NCBI GenBank assembly: GCA_027625915.1
Contig: JANTQA010000012.1
Span: 3,131,001-3,195,000, forward strand
DNA length: 64,000 nucleotides
Reading direction: 5' to 3'
Source: Anaeramoeba flamelloides
Lineage: Eukaryota; Metamonada; Anaeramoebidae
Under the pieces are notes generated by a model that ran no database searches, was not told the origin of the DNA, and was given only the letters and a program-made list of their open reading frames with translations. The number at the start of each line of letters is the position of its first letter. The first letter of the stretch is position 1. Below are positions 1 through 11,623 of this stretch, piece by piece. The translations under genes and the position numbers were made by a program.

Positions 1-108
1 TTTATTTTTATTTCTAAATAGAAAAACTTATTTTTGGAAAATTTTTGATTTAACAAATAACTTGATATTTTGATAGGAATATCCCAAAGGAATTTCAATT
101 CCTATTTT

Positions 109-905
109 TTATTTTATTCATTTAATTCTAGTTTTGATTTATTTATTAAAATATAATATTTTTTTAAAATTTTTCTTCAGAAAATAAAGATTTATTGGAT
201 AAATTCGTTTGATTTTGAGAATTTATTATTTTCAATCATAGGAAGAAAAACTAAAAATAATTCTGAAATCTGATTGAAATTTTTTCTAAAAATTTTCATA
301 TATTTATTTTGCATTGAATCTTTTTGTAGTTGTTTTTTTATTACTAGAAAGCAATCAATTTTCATTCAATTTTTTCTTTGAAACAGTATTCTTTATTTTT
401 GCTTACATTGATAAGAATATTTGAAAAAAGAATTTTGAAAACTTTATTTTAAAAAATAATAATAAATAGAAATGGGTCGAGAAATTTAAGGTAATAACTT
501 CTTTGGATTCATCCAAATTACGAAGACAAAGAAAAAAAATCTTGGAAAATAGACTTATGTCGATGTTTATTATTCTTTTTTCAATAATTTTATTATCGGT
601 AAATTGATCTTTTTTCTTTGGTCTTTAAAAGAAAGAAAAGATTTTTTTCAAATGCACATCTACTTCGTTTGTTTTTTTTTTAATATATTCTTGGAGTAAT
701 TCAAAACATCCCCATAGACACCTTTTTTTATCCAATATAAAATTTAATAAAACCAAAAATTTGATCAAATAAAAGGTTCAAAAATTTGTAAAATTAAGGA
801 TTCAAATCTAGGATTACTTTAGTTTCTTTTTTTTCAAATAGAGCAGTAAATGGGGTTTTTTGATTTTAAAATATTTCAATATCAAGTGGTACTCAATAAA
901 TCTTT
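109..905. repeat. Long dispersed repeat, copy 1 of 2
   Basis: This stretch is colinear, with gaps, with 55955-57190. Shared landmarks in the same order include TTTGGATTCATCCAA (near 500 here, 56803 there), a TTTGAAAAAAGAATTTTGAAA block (421 and 56708), a TTTTTGGTCTT block, and an AAATAGAG block. The second copy is longer because it has extra sequence near 56180-56640. No shared reading frame is kept, and the element may begin before the window. Its type is unknown. Confidence 0.6.
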
Positions 906-2059
906 TTTTTTCAGTAATGTTCAGCACAATTAAAAATTTTCAAAAAGGTAAAATGTCCCTTACTGACTTCAATTTGCTTGTAATGTTCAAAAATTCAAAA
1001 AAATTTTTTGATCAAATAGTGTTTTTTTTAGTTTTTAACCTTAAAAATCTAAAAAAATTGAAATATTTAACCATCTGTAATCAAGAACTTTTTAATTATT
1101 TTTATTAACAAATATATTATATTTCAAACCTAAGAGAACATAAAATTAAGATAGTACTTAAGTGAACCCAAAAATCTAAAATAAGAGAAATTTTGGGCGG
1201 TCAAAATCAGTTCCTTTAAGGACGACTTTTTTAGGTGAAAACAGTGAAATAATGTATAAAATCACACTTGAAAGAGTTATGTAATCCAAGTAATATTTGC
1301 CCAAGGAGAATTTCTTTAAGAAAAAATGTTATATTTTCACAATTTTTACTTTTTTAGATCATGCCAAAATTTGATTTTAATATTTTAGAATTTTCATTTC
1401 AACTTTCGGAACTCACACTATTTTCTTGGGCTGTTCTAAATAATTTTTACATTTGCTTTTACATGTTTGAAATGTTCCAAAATTTGAAAAGCACTTGAAA
1501 ATCCCCAAAAACCATTTTTTGCAATTATTTTTTTTGTTATTTTCGATTTTCCTTTTCATTGAAAAACAAATAAAAACGGTCTGCGGGAAAAAGTAAAGAT
1601 GACAAAAAATGTTTTTTTTTTTTTTTTTGTCCAATTTCTTCCGTGTGAAAATTTTTTTGAGAGAAGTGAAAGTGAAATCACACAATTACTCAACCCCCTC
1701 AAGGGTGGGAACGTCGTCCTTAAGTGTTAAATTTCAAAAAAAAATTTACGAAATAATTCCAAACCCATAAATTATTGAAAGATTATTCTTTGTTGTTTCA
1801 TATATTTTTATAAAATACAAACAAACCTATGAAAGGGTTGTTCAAGAATTGTTTTGTTGTTGGTAGGTTTATTTAATAGAAAGTGAATAAAAATTGTTGG
1901 TTTCATAGGTTTATTAAAAATAGTGCTTTTTGCAAACGAAAAAAAAACAAAAAAATAATGGGGTGTAAACAAAAACAAAAGAAGTAAAAAATCAAAAACA
2001 AGAAAATAAAAGTAATAATAAAAAGAGGAAATAAAATATGGAAACAAATGCATTTAACA
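906..2059. other. Intergenic, weak inverted repeat
   Basis: No gene is supported here. The open frames on the minus strand at 1413-1685 and 1808-2157 are Phe/Lys homopolymer-driven and look like nothing known. A short inverted pair, TTAAGGACGAC near 1218 and GTCGTCCTTAAG near 1712, may mark the ends of a roughly 0.5-kb decayed element. Confidence 0.4.
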
Positions 2060-2629
2060 TTATTTTTTGGACCAAGTTTTTCTTTTCCGAAAGTTTTGTT
2101 GTTGTCTCTTTTTTTGAAGCTCAACATTCCCCTTCTGCAAGATCTCACGAAATTCATTTTTTTTTAAGATTGAGGCTGTATCATAATCGTCTTCGGGAAG
2201 ATCAAATTTCGGGTGCCCAAGCTCACAATTTGGTCCAAATGGACAAAAGCCTGCGATATAATTTGGGCAAGCTCTCATTACGTTATGAGGCCTTCGGCAT
2301 TTTTCGCCATGTTTACAAAATCCTCTTACAAACCAAGGGCAGTGGTTTTCTTTTTTACCTTTTTTCGGATGCTGGAAGGGACAATCGTCATTTGAACACC
2401 TTTCATATTTGGACCAAAAGTAGCATACGGGCATCATACGATGGTCTTAAACATGAAGGAATTCACAATCGTCTCCCCTTTTGCACAACCCTCTCAGCCA
2501 ATGTTTACAGACAATAAAGCGTTCGGTTCGTAAGAGAGATTGGTCCAATGCTTGGAAATGGATCTTGTCTGCTTTGTTTATAAAGTGCTCAAAATCAAAC
2601 TCAAGCTCTGTTTCTTTTTCTTTCTCCAT
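2060..2629 (-). CDS. CPSF30/Yth1-like CCCH zinc-finger protein interrupted by one in-frame TAA
   Basis: This is a homologue of CPSF30 (Yth1, CPSF4), the zinc-finger subunit of the mRNA cleavage and polyadenylation factor that recognises the AAUAAA signal. The reading frame starts at an ATG at 2629 and carries four CCCH fingers. These are CKHWLRGLCKRGDDCEFLH (residues 41-59), then CYFWSKYERC.., CPWFVRGFCKHG.. and CPNYIAGFCPFG.., corresponding to fingers 2-5 of the animal and yeast proteins, followed by a short Lys/Gln-rich tail. The animal finger 1 is absent. It is replaced by an acidic N-terminus of about 40 residues. A TAA at 2447-2449 (codon 61) lies between fingers 2 and 3 where relatives have Tyr (FLHEYD). 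The frame is otherwise continuous on both sides with conserved sequence. I see no plausible intron removing it. Options are a recent null allele or pseudogene, a sequencing error, or readthrough. Family identity is secure; functionality is not. Confidence 0.85.
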
Positions 2630-3147
2630 AAAGACAAATTAAAAATTAATTTAAATTGTGAAAGATCTAAAAATAACAAAAAAATGTTAAATTTTTAGAT
2701 TGTTTTCAACTTGAATCTAATCACTATTTTAATTGATCTTCATGTGAAAAGAAAGTATGTATCGTTTCCTTCATCAATATGGTTGAATGATATTTTAAAT
2801 CAACATAAAAAAGATTTACATACAAGAATAATTCAAGAAAGTCTAAATGGGCTGATAGAGGTCACACTTGATTAATTTAAAAATTAATTTGTTGTCTAAT
2901 CTAAGTTATTGGTTTTAATAAATCTTACCTTCGAAAGTAAGTATTTTTTCAAGGTGACAAAGAAGATATGATATAATCTGTTGTTTCATATACACACCCA
3001 ATTTTGAGATGTTCTAAGAGTTAGTGTTTACATATATTCTTTTAGACAGTTGACACTGATAAATTCAAATAAATATCTGTAAATTTTTACTTCATTTTTC
3101 ATTTTACAAATTTTTTTACACAAGCTTTGAAGAAAGTATTTTATTCG
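2630..3147. other. Intergenic, nothing seen
   Basis: AT-rich spacer upstream of the CPSF30-like gene. It presumably holds that gene's promoter, but no element can be named. Confidence 0.4.
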
Positions 3148-3913
3148 TTTAAGGGATTAGCGTCACCTTAGATTTCTCTATAATCAAAGTATGTTGTAAT
3201 TGGGTGTAAATGATATTAGTGCACCATGGCTCAAATAGTTTCTGTGACTCTAAAAAATCTATTATAAATCTTATTGAACAATAAATTATTAAATTTTTTA
3301 CTAATGATCACAATTAAAAAATTTCATTTTGAAAATTTTTTTTTAATTCCTTTACCAAATCTAAAAATAGAAACCCAAAATACAGTATCCTGGTATTGAA
3401 TAATTTAGATTTAGAACTTCCAAAAGTAACTATTTTTACAATTTTTGAATTTCAAAGATTAACTCAATAATCATCAACATAAAAAAACAAAAAATGATAA
3501 ATTTTGTTTACTTTTGATAAAGCTAATTGTAGCATCAATATATTTGCATGATTTGAGAAATAATTTGTCAAAAAAAATTGTTCGTTAATTATTTAATTTA
3601 AAAAAAAAAATGAATTATTTAGTAACTAATCTACATTTCGCCACAAATTTAAGAAAGATATTTTATGACTTTGAAGTCTGAATATTGATAATTCAACCTT
3701 TAAATTTATGGCGAAATGCAGATTTTATTCTGAAATTGTTGGGGGTTTTACTAATAAAATGGACTATTTTTAATTTATGAGATCAGTAAATATGGCTACT
3801 TTGACTAATCAATTTTTTGGAGACATTTGAACCATGTATTACGAATGTAGTATGGTTCAATAACAACATACTTTGATCCTAGGCTTCTTCTTGGTAGACG
3901 CTAATCCCTTAAA
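3148..3913. repeat. TIR element, TTTAAGGGATTAGCG family, best copy
   Basis: The element is about 766 bases long and opens with TTTAAGGGATTAGCGTC. It closes with the inverse, GACGCTAATCCCTTAAA. The inverted match continues inward for tens of bases (ATCAAAGTATGTTGT on both arms, then a TGGTTCAAAT/TGGCTCAAAT block). A second inner inverted pair lies around CTACATTTCGCCA and TGGCGAAATGCAG. There is no ORF. This is the structure of a non-autonomous DNA transposon (MITE). Degenerate relatives occur at 24150-24895, 31200-31406, 44924-45200 and 52800-52910. Confidence 0.75.
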
Positions 3914-4149
3914 TGTTAAAAAACTTTGTAAAATTGGTTGTGTCTCAAAAGGTACTTTCTCTTGGGTTGTTTTAAAAGTTAAACTAAGGATGAGATTAAA
4001 AAATGGGAAATTGAACTAAAAATTTTATAAAATATATTTGAATTTATCAGTATTTTATTTTTTCAAGATCAATTTTTTGTTGGTTTTTTCCTTTCGAATA
4101 ATTAAGATCTAACACAAACAAGGAGGTGGGTATTTCAGAAACACAAGAA

Positions 4150-4872
4150 AAATGGTCTGACTTTTCTTATTCCTTTTTTTTTTATTTCTTTTGATCTCTT
4201 TTAATATCTTTTTGTTTTGTTTTTATTTTTTCTTGTATTTCTTTTTGTTCTTCTTTTTCTTCTTTGAACACCTTTTATTGTACAGAAAACACACTTCGGG
4301 CTTAATAGTTTTTTTTTTTTGATCGATCATTAATAAGAAGTTAAATTACTCTTTATTCTTTTTGATTATTTAACTTGCGAAGGTAACAACCCCATTGCAA
4401 AAAAAAACTCATCTATTTTGTATTCAATTATATTGTTGAAATGGATGATTATTTGTTTGATCATAAAATTTGTTTGAGATCTTCTATTTTATTTGTAAAA
4501 AAAAAATGAAAAGATAAAAATCTTTTTTTCCACGACAAATAACTTTAATTCCAGTTTTATAAAAGTTTTCTATCTTTCAAAACTTTCAAACACTTGAAGA
4601 CAATTCACATCCCTAAACACTTTATAAACATTATTTAAAGGGAAATTCTGTTGTAAAAGTCAAATCATTTTTTAAGTCAAGTGATTTTTTTTTGAATGAT
4701 TTTAAAAAATTTAATTTTTCAGTTTTTCAATAGAATTATTTTAACATAATAATGACGAATATTAAGATTTTATGATTTTTCGTGATACAGTAGGGTTTAT
4801 CACGATTTTTTTATTATTATCACGAATAGATTGTTAATATCATGATAATATATGTTATCATCAAAACCTCTA
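4150..4872. repeat. 1.28-kb TIR family, half copy (A)
   Basis: The right half of the TAGAGGTTTTGATGAT family, in the same orientation as copy C. It contains the family landmark GATCGATC followed by AATAAGAAGTTAAATTACTC, the TTTAACTTG..GAAGGTAA block and the CTTTCAAACACTTGAAG block. It ends in ATCAAAACCTCTA. The left half of the family consensus is not recognisable upstream. There is no ORF. Confidence 0.65.
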
Positions 4873-6270
4873 TTTGATAACCATTTGTTTTCAATAATTT
4901 CTTTTGTGATATTTTAAAGTTTATAACAGTTTTCTACCTTGGTTTTTAAGTATAAGATAATTTTCACCAAAGGTATTCTGTATTTTTTTATAATAGTATT
5001 GTTTTTTTTATACAGTCAGTTGTATTTTTAATGTGCAAACTTTCAACTAAAATACAACTCGAAAAATTCCTAATTAGGGTTGAAAATTTGGATTCTTGTA
5101 GAATAATTTCTGTAAAAAAGATTCGTATTTTTCTGCCTTAATTCGGAAATGGTTCAGTACCCCAGTTTTCATTAAAATTTTACCACTTAAAATAGAAAAT
5201 GACCCTTTAAAAAATTCATAAAACATTATATAAAATGTTTTATTTTATATTTCAAGAATATAATATGTAACAAACTTTCTAGCATCTTTTTTTAATAAAA
5301 AAATTGTTATAAATTTTTTCATTTTTTTATAATAAACTATTTTTCAAAAATTTTGACCACCATAAAAATGATAATGGAAGTTTTTTTGAGGGTTTAAAAC
5401 ATATTATTCACAAAAACTATTTCAAAATTTATCGATCAAAATGATTTTTTCTAATTTTGTAATTTTTTGTTATGTTTTTCAAATTCTTGTTTTTCTTTTG
5501 TTTTTATTTTTCATTTACATATTTTTTTTCTGTTTATTTGCTGTCTTTCTTTTTTTTTTTGATACTTTTTTTGCAAACAGATCATGTGGAAAAAAAAATT
5601 TTTGAAAAATAGAGAAAAAGAAAAGAAAATTGAGACTCTGTAATGTCGTTTTTAAAATTATTTTAATTATTAGAAAAAAATATACTTGTTAAACTTTTTC
5701 CAGTGAATTTTCAGTAAATAAAAAAAAAGAAATACTTTTTTCAACAATTGTAACACACATTTTTTGATTTTTTGGTTGTATTTTTTTTAATTTTTACAAA
5801 TGTAGATTTTTTTTTTTAGGTTTAGTGTTATTTCAAAGTGTTTTATAAATCAGATTTAATTATTTATTGTTCTTGAATACTAAAGGATATATATAATTTT
5901 TTTCAATTTATTAATTCAGGTGAGTCACTATTTTCGAAATTAAATTTAAATTTTAGATTTTTTTATCAATATTTTAAAGTTCCTCTTTCAAAAAATATAA
6001 AAGTTCTAAAATTTGATTATTATGTTTTATAAAAATCGTTGTTTTTTTGTTATTATAAGAATAAATTTAAAAAATTTCATAAGAAATCTCTAAAAGGATA
6101 CTTTTTTTATGTAAGGAGAAATAAGACAAAATTTTTGACTATTTTAGTCTTGAATTGATTCATTTTATTTTTAATAAATTTATCTTTTATTAATTTGTAT
6201 AAAAATTTTATTGTAAAAAATTACCCAAATAATGTTATTAATTACTCCATATCTACTTTCATATAGTAAA
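4873..6270. other. Intergenic, decayed repeat-like sequence only
   Basis: No gene is seen. The part around 5830-5930 loosely resembles 10730-10860 and 36110-36200 (a GTTGTTCTTGGATAC..AAAG block followed by an AT-rich stretch and a GGT), suggesting a further old dispersed repeat whose ends I cannot define. Confidence 0.35.
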
Positions 6271-6800
6271 CCCCAATTCAAAATTTTTAACACACCAAAA
6301 TTCAATTTGTGAAGAAAAAAACTTATTTAATCAATTCAAGAAGATTTACCAAATTAGAACCATTCACGAATTGTAATGTTAACAAATTTTTTATAAATTA
6401 CAATACCCACAAAACAATAAATAAATAATTATTAATATTAATTAATCATAGATCTATTTAAAATTTTGGAGAGAGCAAAACAAACAAATACATTAGTAAA
6501 TTTGTTTAAATTCTATTAGGATTATTGATCGATCAAAGGTTTAGATACTACCAACTAATTTTATTTGAGTTCTTCTATTTTGTTCAACTTAACTTTAACC
6601 ATAATATCAATTGTTCAAAAAATTTTGATCCAACGAAACAAATTACGTAATTCAAACAATGAAATAAAAGAAAAACTAAAAGATGAAAAAATGATTTTCA
6701 TATTTTTCAAAAATCAAAATTATCTCCAATTTCAATGAAATTGTATTATTGTGATTGTTTGGAACGTTTTAGCTGTGTGGAAAATTGTGAATTTTAGTTT
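6271..6800. repeat. 0.53-kb TIR family, copy a
   Basis: Opens with CCCCAATTCAAAATTTTTAA then CACACC. Closes with GTGTGGAAAATTGTGAATTTT, an imperfect inverse of the opening. Internally it has a GATCGATCAAAGGT core and a CAACGAAACAAATTACG block. The same sequence is found inverted at 25762-26292 and, rearranged, at 9393-10000. There is no coding capacity; probably a non-autonomous DNA transposon. Confidence 0.7.
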
Positions 6801-7880
6801 ATATTTGGTTAATATACAAATTTAATTATCAATATCATTGAGTTAAAGTGAATATACCTAAAAATTTGAAGAGGATCTAAGTTTAATTATGAAAGAAAAT
6901 TTTAGGAGAAGAAAACTCATAATATTTTGGTTAGATCAAATAATCAAATAATTTGGCTTAACCCTAAACAGAAAAAAGAATAAAAAAAAATTATTCAAAA
7001 AATCTTAGTAAAGTCAAATATTATGGCATATAGCTTGTAAAAAAACTTTTATTTGAAAAAGAATAAAAGAGTTCGTATCACTTTTGAAAGATAAAAATAC
7101 ATTGACAAAAACTCTAAATTTTCAATTGAGCTTGGATTAAGGTTATTTAAATTAGTTTTCATAACTCGATTATAATCTTTTTTTTTTTTTTTTTTTTTTT
7201 TTGTTATTCAAAAATGGAATTAAAAGGTATGAAAACTTTGTTTAATCATGTAATTTATGATTTTACGCTTAAATTTCCTTTGAAAAAATTTAAGTAAAGG
7301 GGATCAAGATTGTAATTAACACTTCTTAAATAATAATAATATAATTAATTATTTTCAAAAAATATTACTTATTATTAAAGATATACTGTAAATAAGGATT
7401 TTTCATTTTTATAATAAGTCAAATAAATATATAATTTGTATAAACTCAAGATTTTCAATTTTTTTGTCGTATTAAAAAATCATTTATAGTTTTATAACCT
7501 TCATTTTATTAAGTTTATGAACATCAATAACATAACAACTACATATATTTCATATAAAACCTTTGTTAATTCCGATAATATTTACTTTTTTTTTTTTTTA
7601 GAATGTGTATTTGACAAAAATAAATTTCATTTCGTTTTTTACTTTTACATGATTAAAAGAAATCAAAGACAAAAAAATATCTTTAAGTTTTGATAAAAAA
7701 GAATTTATTTCAATTGGACTGTTCAAGACAACTAGTTGATTGGGATAGTTAAAGGAAAATTTTCAAATTTAACAAATCCCATAAAATCCAATAATGTGAA
7801 TAATCTCTTTGAGAATATTTCCAATGTTAACAAATTTTGATAATTTTTTTTATTTTTTCATAAAAAGATATGCAAGTAAC
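6801..7880. other. Intergenic, contains a 25-base T tract
   Basis: No gene is seen. A run of 25 T lies at 7178-7202. The rest is AT-rich spacer downstream of the BLOC1S1-like gene. Confidence 0.4.
7178..7202. repeat. T homopolymer, 25 bases
   Basis: Uninterrupted run of T in intergenic DNA. Confidence 0.9.
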
Positions 7881-8660
7881 TCAATTTTTTTCTGTTTCAT
7901 TCTTGGTCATCATTTGTTTTCGCATCTCTTCAATTTTTTTTTTTAATAGTTCATTTTCTTTTTCGAGATTCGAAAGTTTTTTCTTTTTTTGTGTTTTGTT
8001 TTGCGGATTAGATTTTTCACTTTTATTTTTTAAAGATCTTTCTTTCTTTCTTTTTGTTTTTTGAGTTGAATTTGGTTTGTGTGTTGTCTTTTTTTGCTTT
8101 TTTTTTGGTATTTTTTCTTTTTCCATTAATTTTTTTTGTTTTTGTTCTTGTTCGTGTTTTTCTTTCATTAATTTCTCTTCTTTTTTTTTGTTTATGAGTT
8201 CTTTTTCTTTCTCTTTTTGTTTTTGTTTTTGTTCTTCTTGTAATTTTAACCTACGTTTCTCTTCAATTTCTTCAAGTTTTTTTTGTTCGACTTCTTTTTC
8301 GTTTTGGTACTCGTTTACAAAATTGACACACAACACAAGATCCTTTAAATTTTGATCTATTGTCCTCATCCAATTTTCAACATCGCCGAGCTCTTTTAAG
8401 GGCTCATTAATTTTTTTTATTAAATCCTTCCATTGATCAGACTCCTTATAAAATTTGCCGATTTGAGTTTGTAGTTTGTTTAATTCAATTTCAAGATGCC
8501 TTTGGTTATGAAAAACAACATTGACACCTTCAGTTATTGAGTTGTGTAAATGCGTTGTCACTCCTTTGCTCATTTTTTTTATGTCTTGCCATTTTTGTTC
8601 ACACTCTTTTTGTGTTTTGTGCTTGATTTTGTCATGTTCTTTAATCAGGTCAGTAAGCAT
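7881..8660 (-). CDS. BLOC1S1 (GCN5L1)-like subunit with a Lys-rich coiled-coil extension
   Basis: The protein is 259 residues. Residues 1-118 match BLOC1S1/GCN5L1, a subunit shared by the BLOC-1 and BORC complexes that act in endosome-lysosome biogenesis and lysosome positioning. Telling stretches are the start MLTDLIKEH (human MLSRLLKEH), HNQRHLEIELNKLQTQ (human MNQRKLDHEVKTLQVQ) and LKELGDVENWMRTID (human LKEIGDVENWARSIE). The human protein ends soon after this domain. Here about 140 further residues follow, rich in Lys, Glu and Gln, finishing with a leucine-zipper-like helix (LEKENELLKKKIEEMRKQM). The gene is single-exon, starts at the ATG at 8660, and ends in TGA, so TGA is a stop in this genome. 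The charged tail may be a coiled coil or a nucleic-acid or membrane contact; that part is inference. Confidence 0.85.
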   Translation of the reverse strand: MLTDLIKEHDKIKHKTQKECEQKWQDIKKMSKGVTTHLHNSITEGVNVVFHNQRHLEIELNKLQTQIGKFYKESDQWKDLIKKINEPLKELGDVENWMRTIDQNLKDLVLCVNFVNEYQNEKEVEQKKLEEIEEKRRLKLQEEQKQKQKEKEKELINKKKEEKLMKEKHEQEQKQKKLMEKEKIPKKKQKKTTHKPNSTQKTKRKKERSLKNKSEKSNPQNKTQKKKKLSNLEKENELLKKKIEEMRKQMMTKNETEKN

Positions 8661-9392
8661 TTTGAAGAAAATTTAAGCAAAAAAAGAAGAAAAAAAAATA
8701 TTTTTCAAGCAACTAAAGTAAAAAATGATAATACCTGAATTGTTTGATTTCAAGTGAACGTGTAGAAGAGAAAAAAAATAGACTTAGAACATAACATTCC
8801 TAGGGTGGTTCCTATTAAGTTTAACAGTATGTGAAAATATTTAAAATAAGTTTTTTAAGGGAGTTGCATCCATAAAGCTAAAATTTTCACTTTCTAACAT
8901 TTTTCAGATAGGATCCGATTTGAAAAAAATATTTTTATTTATTTTTACTCTATCTAGTTGCCTTTTAGTTTTTAAAGTACTTTTTGAAAAACAATTAATT
9001 AAATTTTTTTTATGGAGAAAAATTAAAACACACAGGCACAATAGAATGTTGAGTTGTAATGTCTTGTCTTCTTAATGTAAAGTGTTAAATCGCCCACCTT
9101 TTGTTCTTGCCCCAGTATTCAATTGTGACTTTTTTTTTTCTGTTTTTTGTGCAATTTACAAAGTTATTTTTAGTAAAGTACAATAAAAAAGAACAATTCT
9201 GAGTGAATATAAATAATATGTAAGTCGAACATATCTACAATTTGTGATTGTTTGGGGATCCAATTCCCTTAACGTTAATTTTATGATACAGGGTTTTTAT
9301 TGACTAATTGAATTTAAAAAATTCAAATTACAATACTAAATTAATTCTTTCAAATCATAGAGTTCTGAAGATATTTTCACAAGTCAACTCAT
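8661..9392. other. Intergenic, nothing seen
   Basis: AT-rich spacer upstream of the BLOC1S1-like gene. No feature could be named. Confidence 0.4.
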
Positions 9393-10000
9393 CCCCAATT
9401 CAAAATTTTTAACATCTCAAAATTCAATTTTTGAAAAAAAAATTATTTAATAACTTCTAAAAGAAATACCAAATTCAAGTCATCCTCTAATTAAAATTTA
9501 AATTAACCAAAATTCGATTTGTGAAAAAAAAAAACTTATTTAATCAATTCAAGAAGAATTACTAAATTAGAACCATTCACGAATTGTAATGTTAACAAAT
9601 TTTCTATAAATTACAATACTCTCAAAACAAACAAAAAATAAATAAAGATTAATAAATCAAGACTGTATTAATAATTTTGGAGATACGAGAATAAAAAAAA
9701 TTTTGGTAAATTTGTTTAAATTCTACTAGGAATATTGGTGGATCAAAGGTTAAATACCTTCAAGTATTTTTATTTGGGTTCTTGTATTTTGAAGAATTTA
9801 ACTTTAAAATAATATCAAATGTTTGAAAAAAAATTGATCCAACGAAATAAATAAAGTAATTCATACAATAAAATGAAAACAAAAACTAAAAGATTAAAAA
9901 ATGATTTTCATCTTTTAAAAAAATCAAAAATATATACAATTTGAATCAAGTTATAATATTATGATTCTTTTCAACAAATTTTTTTTTTGTTTATATTTTC
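9393..10000. repeat. 0.53-kb TIR family, copy b (internally duplicated)
   Basis: Same family as 6271-6800 and in the same orientation. The first approximately 100 bases appear twice in slightly different form (an AAAATTCAATTTTTG..TTATTTAATAA block, then AAAATTCGATTTGTG..TTATTTAATCAATTCAAG). The GATCGATC core is degraded to GGTGGATCAAAGGT. The right end is poorly preserved. Confidence 0.6.
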
Positions 10001-11584
10001 TAAAAGCTGTATTTTTTCTGATCAGATTAAAATTTTATATAAAAGTGAAATAGTTAACCACAATTGATCAAGTCTGACTTTAATTGAACTTAGTCTGAAA
10101 TTTATAGGTGTATGGTGAGATCGATCGGGGGGGATATGATAAATGATACACATACTGATCTTTTTATATTTAACTTATTTAGAAATATTTTGAATTCAAA
10201 AGTTCTTTTTTTAAAAAAAAAACATAGAGATTAATCAGTTAAAAAAGGGAAAAATATAGAATGTTTGAAATTGTTTTTTATCCCATTAATTTTTACTATT
10301 TATTGTATCAAATATAATAATTATTACATGTATAATACTTATTCTTATTTGGTAATTATAGTCTGTATAAAGCCCGAATCAATCATTTAACCAAATTTAA
10401 CATTTGGGGTGATAATAATGTTAATTATTCACTTCTAAAATCATTTTTTAAAAATTAATTGTTTTTTCGAGAATTAAACTTCTTTTGTTTTTTTATTAAT
10501 ATTTTTTTTTATAAGTTGGTCAATTTTTAAAAAAATATAACTTAAATAAACATTAAAATTAAAATATCATGCAATTTGATGTCTTGTATAAATTATAAAT
10601 AACAGTAAAAAATCTTTTTTTTAATCGTTTTTGATTAAAAGTTAGTAATATAAAACCGATAATGTTGATTTCAATAATTTTCATTCCTTTTTTTAGATTT
10701 TTTATTTTATTTTGAATAACTTTTCAAATATCATACTCTTGATATGTAAATAAATATTATAAAGTAAATTGTGAATAATTTTTAATAATTAGTTGTTCTG
10801 GATTACAAAGTAATTACTTTTTTAAATTTATTATTTCGTGGGTCATATTTTTGACAATTGTATTTAGTAGATTATTTTTTTTTACATTTTTTAATAATTT
10901 TTTAAATGAAAATTTATGAAAGAGCACAAGTTTTCATAAGGAATATTGTAAAAAAAATAGAGTTTTTACAATTTGAGATAAATAGGAAAATCCATGAAAT
11001 TATTCAAATTTTGATAATAGTAAACCAAACATCCATTTTGATCTTGAAGCTTGAATGAGATTTTCTAATCAAAAAATTTTGGTAAACATTAATAATTTGT
11101 TTGAAAAATGATTTTTTCTTAAAAATTATAAGATGGGTGTTTACGAAAATATTTTTTGATTGAAATTATTATTACTCTATGAAGGTAATACGATATTATT
11201 TTTACTATTACCAAAAATTGGATAAATGCACGGAACTCTTTATTTATCTTGGTAATTTAAAACTCAATTTTAAATAATATTCATATTTATATTAGTGTAT
11301 GTTCAAAAGAAATTTAAAACTTTGAAAAATAAAAAAGTGATTTTTGAGAAATAATAGCTTAAATTGGAACTGACTATAATTTATTTCCAATTTACATGGA
11401 GATTTTTTTTCAAAAATTATTGTACTTGAATCTGTATTGTTTATATTCTTTGAAATATATTTTTTACTTTATTATCCCAGAAAATTTTGTGTTTTAAAGT
11501 GGAACTGATTATTTTAATTTTTTTTTTTTTGAATAAATAATAAATTCTTTATAATTAAAACTCTTAGAATCTTTCAAATATATA

Positions 11585-11623
<39 letters not shown>

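Noticed and set aside
2447-2449. Reassignment of TAA to an amino acid
   Set aside because: COG4, the deaminase fusion, MTR3, the RS/RRM protein, the Gln-rich protein and the methyltransferase all end naturally in TAA, and the Gln-rich gene uses only CAA/CAG for Gln.
2038-2517. 159-codon plus-strand ORF over the CPSF30-like gene
   Set aside because: It is the antisense shadow of a clearly conserved zinc-finger frame on the minus strand and has no recognisable domain.
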